64,000 nucleotides of DNA from Bugulina stolonifera (taxonomy: Eukaryota > Bryozoa > Gymnolaemata > Cheilostomatida > Bugulidae). Below the pieces are notes generated by a model. It was not told where the DNA came from and ran no database searches. It saw only the letters and a program-made list of their open reading frames with translations. Made by a program: the position numbers and the translations under genes. Below are positions 1 through 13,900 of this stretch, one piece after another. Position 1 is the first letter of the stretch, and the number at the start of each line of letters is the position of its first letter. The DNA lies in contig OW285191.1 of assembly GCA_935421135.1 (NCBI GenBank), positions 10,653,700 to 10,717,699 of the forward strand, in the 5' to 3' direction.

Positions 1-254
1 AAGCATGACCTTCCCAACATAGAATGCAAATTAATACTAGTGTATTGAAAAGGACACTGTATGCAATGCACAGATATTTAGAGAACCTCATTAGCCTACA
101 TTAATGAGAAAATACTGAAAGTAGAGCTTCTGCTTGAGATACTTCCGGAATATAAATATGAATATGGGCAGTGCTTATGAAACAAAGAGAAGACAACTTT
201 GTAGGATAACCAATAGATTGTAAATATGAAAATGATACACATATAACTTGTTAC

Positions 255-1908
255 CTTGATAGAAGTGTGGCCACTAGTTACAACAGGTCTTCTGCTGGGT
301 AGGGTTGGTAGACCATCATGTGACAGCTCAATGGACACAAGTGAAGGACCAGCAGAGTGTAGTGAGTTCAGATATGGGTGGATCTACAACAGAGACTTGG
401 AGATTAGCCAGTAGATTAATACAATACAATTCAAAGATCTGTGAGCTATTTTTGGAATAGAGTAAATCGAGAATACCCGTGAAAGGAGAAACCTGCAGGC
501 TGGATTATTATCCACATGCTGCCCTGATTATGGAATTATGGAATCATAGTGGGTGTTCTACGAAGTATAATAGATACATATCCAGTAGCTCTCCCAGGAC
601 ACCTATAAAATACCTTTGTGACCCCCAACAATATGCGGATAGAGTCATTTAACTAGTGCTGGGCGGTGTTTCGGTGTCATTCAGTTTTTTCGGTTTTTTT
701 TCATTCGGTTCAAAAACCGCCAAAATTTAAAATGTGAACCGACACCGAATGCGGCGGTGCGGTTTTATTCGGTTTTAAAAGTCAAACCGCGCCTGGCCTC
801 TTAGCGCACCCACTTTCAATAATGGCTGGCGTTGAAAACACGTGAATTCATGTTATGCTTCTTTCAATCCTTATAATTCGATGCCATCCTTGGAATTTAG
901 ACTTAGCTGCAGCCATAATATTATCACCCAGTGATTATTTATTGTAGTTTCACTCCTTTATAGCAGTTACGATTGCATATTATTATAAATAATAATTATT
1001 TAATAATTGTAAAGTATTAAACTAAATGAAAATGGCTGCCATTTTAGTGCTTCTTTTAATCCTTATAATTCGATGCCATCCTTGGAATACAGACTTAGCT
1101 GCAGCCATCAATGTCACCCAGTAAGGGTTCACTGTAGTTTTCATTTGATTCTAGTAGTCAAACTTGCATATTGTTATAAATAATTAATATTTAATTATTG
1201 CAAATTATTGAACAAAATAAAAATGGCGGCCATTTCCGGTAATGGCTCAAACGCCGAACACGTGAATTTATGTTATGCACCTTTCAATCTTTATAATTCG
1301 ATGTCATCCTTTGAATAAATACTTAGCTACTGCCATCATTGTCACCCAGAGATGATTTACTTTAGTTTCACTGAATTCCAGTTGTTATACTTCCATATTA
1401 TTATAGATGATTGGCATTTAATAATTGCAATTTATAAGAGTAAATTTAAAATGGCCGCCATTACAGCTTAAAAGCAGGGTGTGACAACTCCAATATTGAG
1501 TATTTAATTTCCGGTTCGGTTCGGTGTTTCTTCATGAATAAAAAAAACTGAATTAAACCGAGGGTGAGAAGACAACTTCGGTTTCATTCAGTTTTTTAGA
1601 AAAATCAGCAAAAAAACTGAATGCACATGCAAATCAAAACCGCCCAGCACTACATTTAACTGCATTAACTAGAGTATAAGATTAGATATTTAATACTGCG
1701 GGAATAATTCAATGCATAGCAGCAGTTATCCCCACCTGTATTTCTTTGAGCAACACAGCACAAGGCAAGGTTATTGTAATGTCAATCCAGGGCTGTTCAG
1801 GAGTAAACTTGTGACTCCAAGGAGCTGTCCTAGCTCTTCTGTGAGTCTGGCTAGCTTGTATTAATGAGTACATTGGCCCAACTGATGGAATACTCGAGTA
1901 GATATTAC
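255..1908 (-). CDS. BIRC6: BIRC6 exons 51-52: third beta-sandwich region, last exons in window
   Basis: Exon 51 is 1736-1908 and exon 52 is 255-383. Exon 51 encodes APWSHKFTPEQPWIDITITL followed by PCAVLLKEIQ. Exon 52 continues with IHPYLNSLHS and ends RPVVTSGHTSIK before the donor GTAACA. Human BIRC6 has AAWSYIFLPEEAWCDLTIHL and TPVVTSGLTYIK at the same place. This identification shows that BIRC6 continues left past the nested plus-strand gene. The sequence from 1 to 254 looks intronic. The intron between these exons holds the hAT-like element at 654-1652. Confidence 0.93.
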
Positions 1909-4900
1909 CTGCAAAGTAAAAACATTATTTCTCAGGCTAAAATGACAATAAGCAGCAATAGGAATTCAATGTCAGCAGGTAAAACATAAATAATACATGG
2001 ATGGACTATAACATTCTCAGCTTCTAATGATTAGATTCAGAGTCACTGGCTGCACTAAAGCATGACCAATCAACCTCCAACTACAGTAAATGAATCACTA
2101 CCTCATGACTGTGTTATATTGAAAGCCTAAGGAGGAGAAAACTCTCTACTAACATGAGAGGACAATAACCACTATCACACTAATCGACTCGTGAGTGAAG
2201 GTCAGCGTGAAGGTCAGCGTGAAGGTCAGCGTATTGTCGCTAATAGCAATGTCTAATCAAACTGCTCTACTAATGGATATGATAAATATGCCTGTCTGCT
2301 TAACAATAAACACCAAGATGGCCACTGGAGTCCAGCTAAGCTAAATATGGTCCAAATGGGAATACTGATACATTGTAAGAGGAGACAACTCTTGTCACTG
2401 CCTCACAGCAACTATCCAGTAGAAACGCAAAGTAGGTAACAAGACTATATAGATGGAATTGCATGAGAGTTATATTGAGTTGTATACTCTGTTAAACACA
2501 TAGAGAAGACAACTCTTAGAGACAAACACCTAGCCTGTAAACATTTAAGTGTGTGTTTGGGCTATAAAGATCTTGATTGGTACATTAACTCCATTATGTG
2601 ATATTCAATAGGGATTAATACTTTAAACTATGCAGTATACACATTTAAATACTAAAGAACTGTTGATTTGAATGAAGCATTGATTGTTAAGTGTGGTAAG
2701 TAAATAGAATTCATGCAAATCACGTATCATAACTATTTTATCATCACAGCGTTGTTTCAATTGCCTGTGGAGTTAGTCATTCAGCACATGCTGACCTGAC
2801 TAGTTGTAGCTAACTGCTGCCACCTCGTGTGATAACTAATATTTTTATTGTTTGCTGTACAACAGACACCTTCATTGGACGCTATTAGTACATTTCCTAT
2901 ACTAAACAGAGATTTATTGGTAATCTAGATTAAAGGCTGAACGTCAACATACGTGTTCATGTTTATCGATGTGAACAAACAACAACAATCATAGAGGCTA
3001 AAATCAACAGGAGCATCGGAGCATTCAATATTTATAACGGAGCAAATAGAACGGACAGGAAGTTGGAAGTGACACGTCCATGAGACGCCGTTAGATACGA
3101 AGCACACACATCACAAAGCCCCACTACACATTGTGACACACTTTGACACACTGTGTCACACTGTGTCACAATGTATCCAGTGGATCCCAGACCTCCAAAT
3201 AAAAAATTGGCTGACCTAAGCATCATACAGGACATAGATGATGTGGTCAAACAGAATGTTACTGGACACTGTATCAAGGCAATGACCAGTGACCCCTATG
3301 GACACCCAGTGTTTGCAGCTATGGATGTTAAGGTATCAGGTGTATATAATATATCTGTTTAGTGGTAAAGCAAGACAATTCTAGCAGAGAATAATCAACA
3401 ACACATTGAACTATTCTCTAGAAGCTAATGGGTCCTCACCAGAGGGAGTTCCAGTTGTAGCTGCTGATATGCATCAACAAACTGACAAGAACAAAACAAC
3501 TCCTGTCACAGAAATACTACCGTATGGTGGCTGTAAATTACAATTTATTTGCAACAAAATAAATTAAAATAAATTTCCAGACCCCAAACCGCTGTTGCAT
3601 CACACCAAATGTAAAACAATGGCCACAGAATTAAAGGGACTCTCCGGTACTGGTGGTCTATAATACATGTAGTGTAATATGTTGATAGGTTGGCAGTGTC
3701 CTGGTCTATGATGCAAAGGAACAACTAGTCCTAAGGAAGATTGGGGCTGGCTATCATGAGATAGAATGTGTTACTTTTGATGATCAATTCAACTTCACTA
3801 TGGTGACTAACAGACCAGGAGAGTGTTCCATTATAAAACATAACCTCAAAGGAGACCAGGTGGGTGGAGGACACATTACAGTAGAGCTTCCAATGAAACT
3901 AGGCTGAATTATGGTCTACGCCAACATGAAATAACGGCCACATTACAAACTAGTGGAATGTGGTGACAGATTTCCCTGAATGATTAGTGCAATTTCCACT
4001 TTTCATACTAGGTTTGGAGAAAAAAGTAGTACTCTGAAATTAAAAAAAATCAATGTTGCTAGTTCCGGCCCAATATCTGTGGTGATAGGGTAGCCAAACC
4101 TAACCAAGATTCTAACAAAGGTCCTCTCAATAAAGCAACTGGTTTATATAGCCATGAATTAGAGAAATTCCAAGTAAGAGTAACTGGTGAAATCCCTAGG
4201 GAACTATTTTCCAACTTGAAGTTCATATGACTGAAATGTTTAGTATTTTTATTATCCTGCTGTCACTGACTGCTAGCACATGCATGTACATGTAGATGTG
4301 GTCACAGTCAATAGAGGACGCTACTAAGATATATGGAGTGTCGTGCATGGAGGAGAACAGACTGGCCGTTAGTCTAGCACTTGACACGCATGAACAGGTG
4401 GTCAGAGTGTATGAACAGACTGGAATAAATATAAAACACACTATATGCAAAGACAGCAATGGAAAACCATACTTCGTTAAACCTCAATACCTGGTGACCA
4501 ATGGTAAATATACACTATGGACTAATAGACATTTTCCGACTTCTGCCATAGTGGTGTTGGCGAACCTTTGTTTTCTCCAGAGAGAAGTTACTCTAAATAA
4601 CCGCCCACGTACATAAATATCACAATTGATAAAGTATGCAAAGAACTCTATCCAAGATTAGCGATATGCCTATTTATATATCTGTAGGTGAGAGAATAGT
4701 GGTGGGAGACATTGGTACAAAGAACATAAGGTGTTTTACTAGTACTGCATCAACAGATGGTGAGAGTTGTCTCTTATGGAGCTACCCCATGGATATGCCA
4801 AGAGGTAATAACTCCTAGATACTATTATAGTTCATACTTCACTCACGTGTCAAGAAATCAATCATTATTTCAATTCTATAACATTCTGATCTGTTATTCA

Positions 4901-7900
4901 ATACCATATCACAGCGTATAACCCTGTAGCACTTTGAGAGCCCATTAAATTGTAAATATATAAATTTATGCTCATATTGAAAAGATTTGATGAAGTTTGT
5001 CTAAGTATTAAGATAATTGAACAGAATTTAAGTAACCCATTGTTATATATTACGTGTGTGTGTAGGGATATTTTATACATTCCCAGGTATGTGTGTTGAT
5101 GGAGGAGGTAACATATGCACCTGTGACTTTAGAAACAACAGGATATCATTGATAAGTCGAGACGGTCAGCTAATTGGTCACTCTCTCAGTGGACTCAGTA
5201 AACCACAATATGTAGCCATTAACCACAACAAGCTATTCACCATCGACATGGGGCGTAGCACCAGTTATAGGTACGGCCCCCAACTCTCTTATTGTAAACA
5301 TGACTAGCATTGGCATGTCATTCAAACAGGATACCATAATAATATGGCAGGTATTCTGGCTAGTACTGTCAAACGATTAATGTTTTGGTCGTGAATAATC
5401 TTATATGTTGCTTTGGATTCTCAACTAAATGTATGGAATATTGTAAAATATCTGTTACAGATAATAATATATTGTATGCTATTGGTTATATACAATATAT
5501 TGCAGACTATCTGTATATACACTGTTCAAGACTCCAAAGAAGAGAAGACAAAGCAAGACTAAACCAGAATGGCAGGATTAAACAGACAGATGGTGATGTG
5601 TGAACAGACAGCAGCTAGCAGACAGCTAGCAACAATCCCATTGGTTGTTTACATATGATCTCACTATGATACTATAGTAGGATAGTGAGAGCAACTTTAT
5701 AGAGAGACTATCCCTAATATCACATAAGTGGCACATAGTATACCTGTTAGAGTAAACCATGTGGTTGATATAATATATACAGTACTAATAAAAAACTGAA
5801 TACAGAATTACATATATGGTGCCCACAAGTATAGCATAACTATTACATGGGTACACTCACCTAGAGGGGCAAAGTTCATAAGCGTCTCACTGCCGGTACT
5901 TGACTGTACCATTAGAGACGGTAGAGAAAGAGTTGGAGGTGGTGCTGTACGTACACTGAATATGGTGGTGAGATGCTGTAATACCGATGATATCATACCG
6001 CTAGTATTGTCAGGGTACGCTGCGTAACTCTCGGCTAATCTTGAAGTAATACAGCTAATACCACCTAAAATTACATACTGCAGTGTTACAACACGCACAC
6101 CAGCTTATTGATATATTCTACATGTATATCTGCAAGTATATAGCTAACCTTATACATTTAGGCCTATACAGAATCTATTAAATACATGCACTGTCATATG
6201 TCAATATTCCACAAACTAAAGTACAACATTATGTATATCAATCAGCACATTGAGAGTGAAATTATTGGAGATCAAGGCGAGACAACTAACAGTGGGAATA
6301 CCAGTAGGCTCCAACTGTCTATTTTTCTGTATTGTGCGAGTATGACTGGGAAATTAGTAGGAATCATATACACACATATAAGTAGACATCACCGAAGCTT
6401 TATTTAAAATATTACACTGGATACAGTGTGTACTCACTTAGCTCAATGAACCTGGTGATTGTGTGTTCACAGTTGAGTGTGAGAGTGATGAAGAGACGTA
6501 GTGGGTCAGACAGAGTGATCAGTCTACCAGATGATAGATGTTCCTGTAGCAGAACCAGCATCTGGTAGTAGTCTTTAGATGTCCTGTAACACCACAGTAA
6601 TACATGTATATACATGTAATAGTCTACCACATAGGTCTTACTCTACTATATCTTTAGATGATAGAATAAGGCACACTCACTCAATTTCATTTAAAAAAAT
6701 TGAGAGAAGGAATTTATATCTTCTGTTGACAACTCCGTAATTTCAAATGTCGACTGCCATTATGGTAACATTTTTTCTTGGAACAACACGATAGACTAAA
6801 ATATTTCCAGTTTAGCGCATGCATTAACTCAAGTAGGAAGTGATGCACGTTATGGCCCTACTGGCTTCCTGTTTAAGATAGGCTGAGATTCTAGTGGGTG
6901 ACAACGGGAGGTGAGAGGGTACGCGGGGTGGAGAGAATAAGAATGCACCTGAATATAATGGCAAGGAGCTGGAACACTCGGTCTCCTATGGTCACTGGAC
7001 ACTTTGTAGGCTTAGCTGTAGGACATGACAGTCGGCAAGCTGCCAGGCACTGAATAAGAGTTGAGACTAGAGGCCTGTTGCTTAGTAGAGAGTCAGCTAA
7101 TGTTGGAGGTACATCAACATCCAGGACGTGCAGACATCTGTACTTCATGGCCGCCTCTCCTTCAGCTGTTCTTTTCTGTTTGTAAGACAACAATAAACAT
7201 TGCACTAGGTGTACAAATAATTGGAAAATTATAGTTTATCAACACTCATGTAGTACTATATACTGTACTTGGAAACTTGGAAACAAAGAGGCTTTGGATT
7301 CAACGTTGATTGAATTTGTAGATCATCAATCACTAGCTGATAACCCAAAGTATACACAAGCCCACAACTCCTAAAAGACTTGCCACTGTATGATAACAAT
7401 GAGTCATCAGTATGGTCTAGTTGGAATTGTCTTACCTTTAGCTCAGTGAAAGTCTCAGTGTAACAGATTTATGGTGACAGTCAAAATTGTGTAGCAGTAG
7501 GTAACAGTCAACAGTTTATAGCAGTAGGTGACAACCAATGGTAATACAACAAAATATTTAAAACTCTTCAGTATTACTAAAATTACAGTAGATTCATGCA
7601 GGATAAGTGAATGAGTTTAGTGAGAATTCGGTGTAAGCTGGTCAAAACAGTTAGCATGACCAGCAATAGCGCCAACATACTATATCTTCTACATGTAAAT
7701 AGAGTACCTGTTCATCAGTTTGAGGTCCCTGAGAGCCACTCCCATTATCATTCGTGTCCATTGACTCAGAATTGTTCTGGTCGCCTCCTCTAGATAGCTT
7801 GGAGCTATCAGTCTGTGGTTGCTGTGTGGAGATGGGGGTGGGTGGTGCTCCGCTACTCAGCAGATTACTTAGAAGCTTGAGCAGGCTACCAATCAGCTGA

Positions 7901-10900
7901 TTCTTTGTAGGTGCAGAAGGATACTCACTCTCATCGTCTGCAACCAAGAGGTGATGTCAGGTATAAATACATGTACAGAAGGTTGTAGTGTAAAATCATA
8001 AGCCATCTTTAATCTACAATAATTTCACTGTACCTTTACGGGCTGTCTTGGATATGCTCTGGAAGCATGACGTAACGTCCAACTCAGCGTTATCATCACC
8101 AAGGATCACCATCCTGTCTTGGCTGTCGATGATAAACTTGGTAAGGTTGATGGCGTGCTCAAAGAGTGGTAACACACTGCTATTGGAGTGACTGTTGGCT
8201 GGCAGTTTGCCTATGAACTCTATTAGAGCATGCTGGGCGTCTAGAGCCCCACCTAGTGTCTTCCTTGCACAGCTGGAAATAGTTATTATAAGTATTTACC
8301 TTCCAGCATCAATGACGCTTCCATTACAGAAAACCTTCAGATGCTAAACTAAATAGAGATAGGCTATTGTACATCTGGTACCGCTTCGAGCTTTTGCTGA
8401 ATATGCACCAATATGTCAAGGTCATGCACTAAAAAGATTAAAGTGGAAGTTATCTATACCTACATGCAAATATACAATAACAGAGACCCAATAAGAATGG
8501 CACGAGGGGAAAACTATAATGCATGTGATCACATTATACTGCAGCAAACGTAAACTACTGACACCGACAACACCTCATATGACTAACCTCTCGGCTATAG
8601 TTCGACTTAGAGTATTCATCAGCATGTCAGAAAGAGAGCGAGTATTATCATTGGCTGCCTGGTACACCACCTGTATCCTGCCCAGCATATCCTCAAATGC
8701 CTTCACAGACTGGGGTCCCACAGAGCTACAGCTGCTGAGATACCTATGGCACAGAGAATACACACAGTAACAGTTGACCCAGTAGATGTGTACATGTCTT
8801 GGGAGACCAATAATGAGTAAACAGAAAACAGAGATTGTTTAGAATAGACAAGTTTGTTACCAAGGAGCTCGGGGGTGGGGGGGGGGCAATCCATAGCTTG
8901 AGTATAAGTGTACACACATGTAGGCTATATAACACAATCTTATTTATTGCTTCATGCGTTTAGGTGTGATGGAAGGTGCTCTAGCCTTAGAACTACTAGG
9001 TCTACTGGGCATACAAAGACCGTCTCCAAATTGGTATGCAAACATTACCATGTGAGATAGAGAATCCAACAGATTGAGGGTGTTACCTGCTCAGTAATTG
9101 GTGGAAAGTTTCTGAACCACATAGCCTTAGAGCAAACACCCTGTCATCATCATTGAGGTTGGAGTTGAGGAGAACAGTGAGCACCCTCAATAACTGTGTC
9201 CATACCTTGGTGGTTAGATTGCCAGCTACAGCTATAAACAACCAGCATGATATTCAGCCATAAAAGGTCATTGTTATATTCACAAAATAATTATACTAAC
9301 GTAGAATTTATCCAACTGATGAGCCCTCAGTGTGAATGTAGACTAAGAGATTAGAAGCGACATCAGACAAGCCGGCTGGTAAAACTACTCACCCACACAG
9401 TTGACCAGAGCCTCGATAGCCTCCGTGCTGAGTGAAATGTACGGTCTACTGCAAGCGTCGAACCCTTCCTTGTGAGAGGCTTCTCTGAACTCTTCATTCA
9501 GGTCGAGATAGAGGCTGAGGATGGACTGCAGGTCAAGGTCATCTCGTTCTGTACAGATCAACTCGCTAAGCACCTCCCCAACGAAGCCATCTGTGCCGAC
9601 TGCATCGTTACCGCTCTGCTAACCGATAACCCATTAAAATGGTTATAAGCGACTAACATGTAACACTGGGATATATTTAAAAAATATTTATTCAATCATG
9701 ATAGCAAATGGTTACTGACTGAATACAAAAAATAGGAAAGGTAAAAGGGGTAGAGAGGGATAGTCCTCTAACCACTAGCCAACACATTGTTCCATTTTAT
9801 TATCACTTGTATGATAAAAGATTAATTTTAATAAGTTTTTGTGAGAATTGTGTAAACACACAACATGACATACATGGTAGAACATATGGAGTTGTACTAC
9901 CTTATATAATATATAACAGCACATGTAATCATATTATGTATAATAGTGTATTAGTTGTCTCACCTGTGAGTAAGCTGTATCCTCCATAGCTAGACTAGCT
10001 GTAGTAACACCAGCGGCAGCACTAGTACGACTAGTAGACCGTCTACCGCTGCCGTCAAGAGAGAAGTCAGCAGATGGTACTACACCACTGTGAGATGGTG
10101 GGATCTTATAAGAGAGGGCTTTCTGTCTATCAGACAGTTCATGGGTCAGCCACAGCTGTAGTCTATAATAACCAAACACGCTATGACCACCATAGTTAAT
10201 GCTACCGTGACGGCTGTTCAAATGTCTAGGAAATAACGCTGACAGAATGAGTTCTAGCAAAAGTCACCAATTATGTAAACTAATCCATACAATATAATTA
10301 TATATACATGAACACAACATACCTCAATTCGGCACCGGCTTCAAAGCAGTACTTGAGTCTGCTATCAATAGTACATGATACAGGGGAGACAACTGTGTTA
10401 ACCATCGGTGGTCCACCGCTATTTATTAGACTGGAGATCGGAGGTCGAGGGCCTAGCTCCATCTCACGCATGAAGGGCATATTTTCCATGCTACACAATA
10501 TACATGTAAAACATCATCATCTAATATACATGTAAGTTATAGCAGAATTACGGTATTTCTATCAAAATATCAAGATGATATTTCTATCTAAATATCAAGA
10601 TGATATTTCTATCAAAATATCAAGATGATATTTCTATCAAAATATCAAGATGATATTTCTATCAAAATATCAAGATGATATTTCCGTCAAAATATCAAGA
10701 TTATTATATTCGGAATTGTTCACATGTATCTCATACAACCTCAGCCCCAGGTGCAGCTGCAATAACTGAATTGTTACTCCCTGAGGTTATTAGAGTAACA
10801 CAGAAAAACCATAATATAACGCCTGTATAAAAGAGTACATGCTGCAAGTTTGATTAATTAATTATAGAGATCAAAGGTGAATGCGTACAAATCAGCCATC

Positions 10901-13900
10901 TCAGCGCCAGCACCGTAGAACATGTCCATTTCCATATCCATATCCATCATCTCCTCCATCTCATCCCTCTGGAGCATGCGTAGTAGATCCATTGGTTTCA
11001 TACCGGTAGATCCTGCTTCACTAATGGGAGGTACACCGAGTGCCGCTGCTGATACACCAGACATCCGACCAGCACCTTCCCCCAGCATATAGATATACGG
11101 GTCAGCTGTAGGATAAACCACATGGCTGTATATTATTAGGTATACTCGATTCTTCATCTATAATACCTCTTTCATTTAATGACCGAGTGCACCAAAGCTA
11201 TCAGTAATTTGGAGTTGTTGGCACATTTATTTAGAGTATAGTACAAATGTTGATTTACACATCTGTAGGATAGTAACAAGCATTTGCGCCATCCTATCAA
11301 AACTTCTACAAGCAAGTACACTCCAAAGGCAGACAACTCCAATTATATGATTGTTGGTGACACATTGCAATTATTCAATATAGTGCCATGAAAGGCAAGG
11401 CATAGGCCACAATACTATAACATCATGATGTTCATGAAGTCCATACATGTCTATCTATTAGTATAAAAACAGCCGATTCCTACTGGTCAGTCTGTCTATT
11501 ATCTACCAAGAAGGTAGATTCAAGCAGCCTGCTGCAAGTATCCCTTTGAGAGTAAGCATCTAGCGGCAGACCACAGGCTATATAATATCCTAGATATGAT
11601 GGGTAGGTCAATCTACTCACTAGTTCTCAGAGAGCTACCAGAGGTAGAAGCCTCTTCACCGCTACCACCTTGTGCAGACGAGGCTGAAACTTCATCTTCT
11701 GGATCCTCGGCATTGTCATAGATGTCTAGATTAGCTCTCTCTCCTATAACAGGAGACCACATGACCACATAGTAGGAGCAGGTGATCACATAACCACATA
11801 GTAGGAACATGTACCTGATCACATAACCAGATCATAAGACAGGTGATTGATCACATGACCAGATCATAAGACAGGTACTTGATCACATGATCAGATCATA
11901 AGACAGGTGATTGATCACATGACCAGATCATAGGCACTGTTGATTCAACGAGAAAATTCACGGGTGATAAGTCTATACTATATGCCTACAATATGTTATT
12001 AAAGAGAAGCACTGCCCTGTTAAACTAAACATGCTATACAACATACATACACATCAACTTACCTTCAATGATTTCTCCAAAGAGACAGCCCACGGCATGT
12101 TTACCCCAGTCACCAGCCCATGACTCTGTTCTAGAGTTGTATTTACTGTGTGTTATATTGTACATGAGTTTCCTCAACTGTTCACGGGTGGCTACCTCAC
12201 CCAGCCTCAATGTAGGCCTTGCACAGTTAGAGAGACGAGCCAAGACCTGCAGAAAGTAGAACATAATATGAAATCAAATCTATAATATTATACAAGTATC
12301 AAGTAAATAAACATGAATATAAAAACTAGATATTTGAGTGTATTTCAACAGACAGCCCATTAAACCGATAGTATTACGACTTTTCCAAAAGCAACAGAGA
12401 GTACATTTTATTGAAAGAATTATTTAATTTTTTTCAAAAAGGGGCAAATCTTCATTATATGAGGATCTGTGAGACATTGAGAGATGCGGAGGTAACATGT
12501 AGACACCAGATGATAGTGACATCTAAGTGAACACATGCATGAGGGCAAATGTGGAAAGTCTATGTCAATAAAGAAACTGAAATAAATCAAGTGGGAGCTG
12601 TGCTGTCATACAATTCCTGCATCCAATACGACGGAAGCACAGATTCAACATCTGGAGACCAGTTTCTGCGTACAAGGCATTCCATGTATCTGATCGACAA
12701 CTACTAAAAGGAAGTGATGTCACGTACCTTACAAGCCAATATAAACATGTCTGTATGACAGGAGAAGTTCGCCTTGAGGATCAGTGACATTAGTCCCCTG
12801 ACCACAGGCAGTATCACGGCCTTATCCAGGACTACAGACACTTTCCTAGGCTCTGGAGTATGAGCGCCAGGTCCGTCAAACCCTGTCAACAAGATTCAAG
12901 ACTGAGATCTGTTGAATAGTAAGCATTAGAATGCAGCGACTTAGTAAGACTCAGTAATTGGCACATGTTCTTACCAAGAAACTCAGCCTCTGTCATATTC
13001 ATGGCACGCCTCCTTAATTTCCCCTCATGCCAAGGATCCAAGTCCATCTTATTCAGTTTCATCATCTCCTTCTCGTTCTACATGTACAAGTAGACAATAA
13101 GGCATTCAAGTTATACAGTATACATGTACTGTATATACATGTACACAGATGCAGACAAACTACAGAGGCAAAGGGTAACACATGCTTTCCTCACTCTCAT
13201 AGATGGCGCCCATGGAACATGGCCTTATAAGAATAGAAGATGCTATCTTTCACATCAGTCAATAAACATGAGAACTTATTAATGGGAAACCAATGACCAT
13301 TGTGGGCCAATGACCTTGCGGATCATTACGGTTGATCAAGGAACAACCGAGCATGCATGAATGACTACAGACATCTGCAGAGTGAAGAGAACCCTACTCT
13401 GTTGACCACCACACATAGCTCTGTTAGACATACACTCACCCTCATCATTAAATGCTTCTTGATGATGCGATCTCGATTTTTTGAGATAAGAGTCGGCAAA
13501 TGGCTGCCAGAAGCTTTGGATGCACTGAGTTTATGCCTGGTAGCCAACCCAGCTCTCTCTTGTCTTGCTTTCTGTCTGGCAGGGTAGCGGTAATACAGCT
13601 ACAAGTATTATGACTCATTGTTAGCTTGTATAAACAGGAGGTCAAGAGGTCAAACAGTCAGTGGACATGTTAGATTAGGGGATTACCTTCCTCTTCGAGA
13701 TGGTCGACTCACTGGACAGGAAGTCCCACCTGCTAGTCAGCAGTGGATCCTCCATATCAAAGTTACAGTCTGTAATTCTGGAGAGGAACAGAAGCAGCCA
13801 GCTCACCAGCCCCATGTCCACAAACCCTACAATGAGAGCGTATGGGAGATGATTCACAATGAAACTGACATGATGTCACAGGAGTAAATAAAACACCACA

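Noticed and set aside
10195..10260. Upstream extension of BIRC6 exon 42 (open frame with LILSALFPRHLNSR)
   Set aside because: The acceptor at 10163-10164 restores the human-like LQLWLTHEL in phase; the extension does not match the family and would break phase with exon 41.
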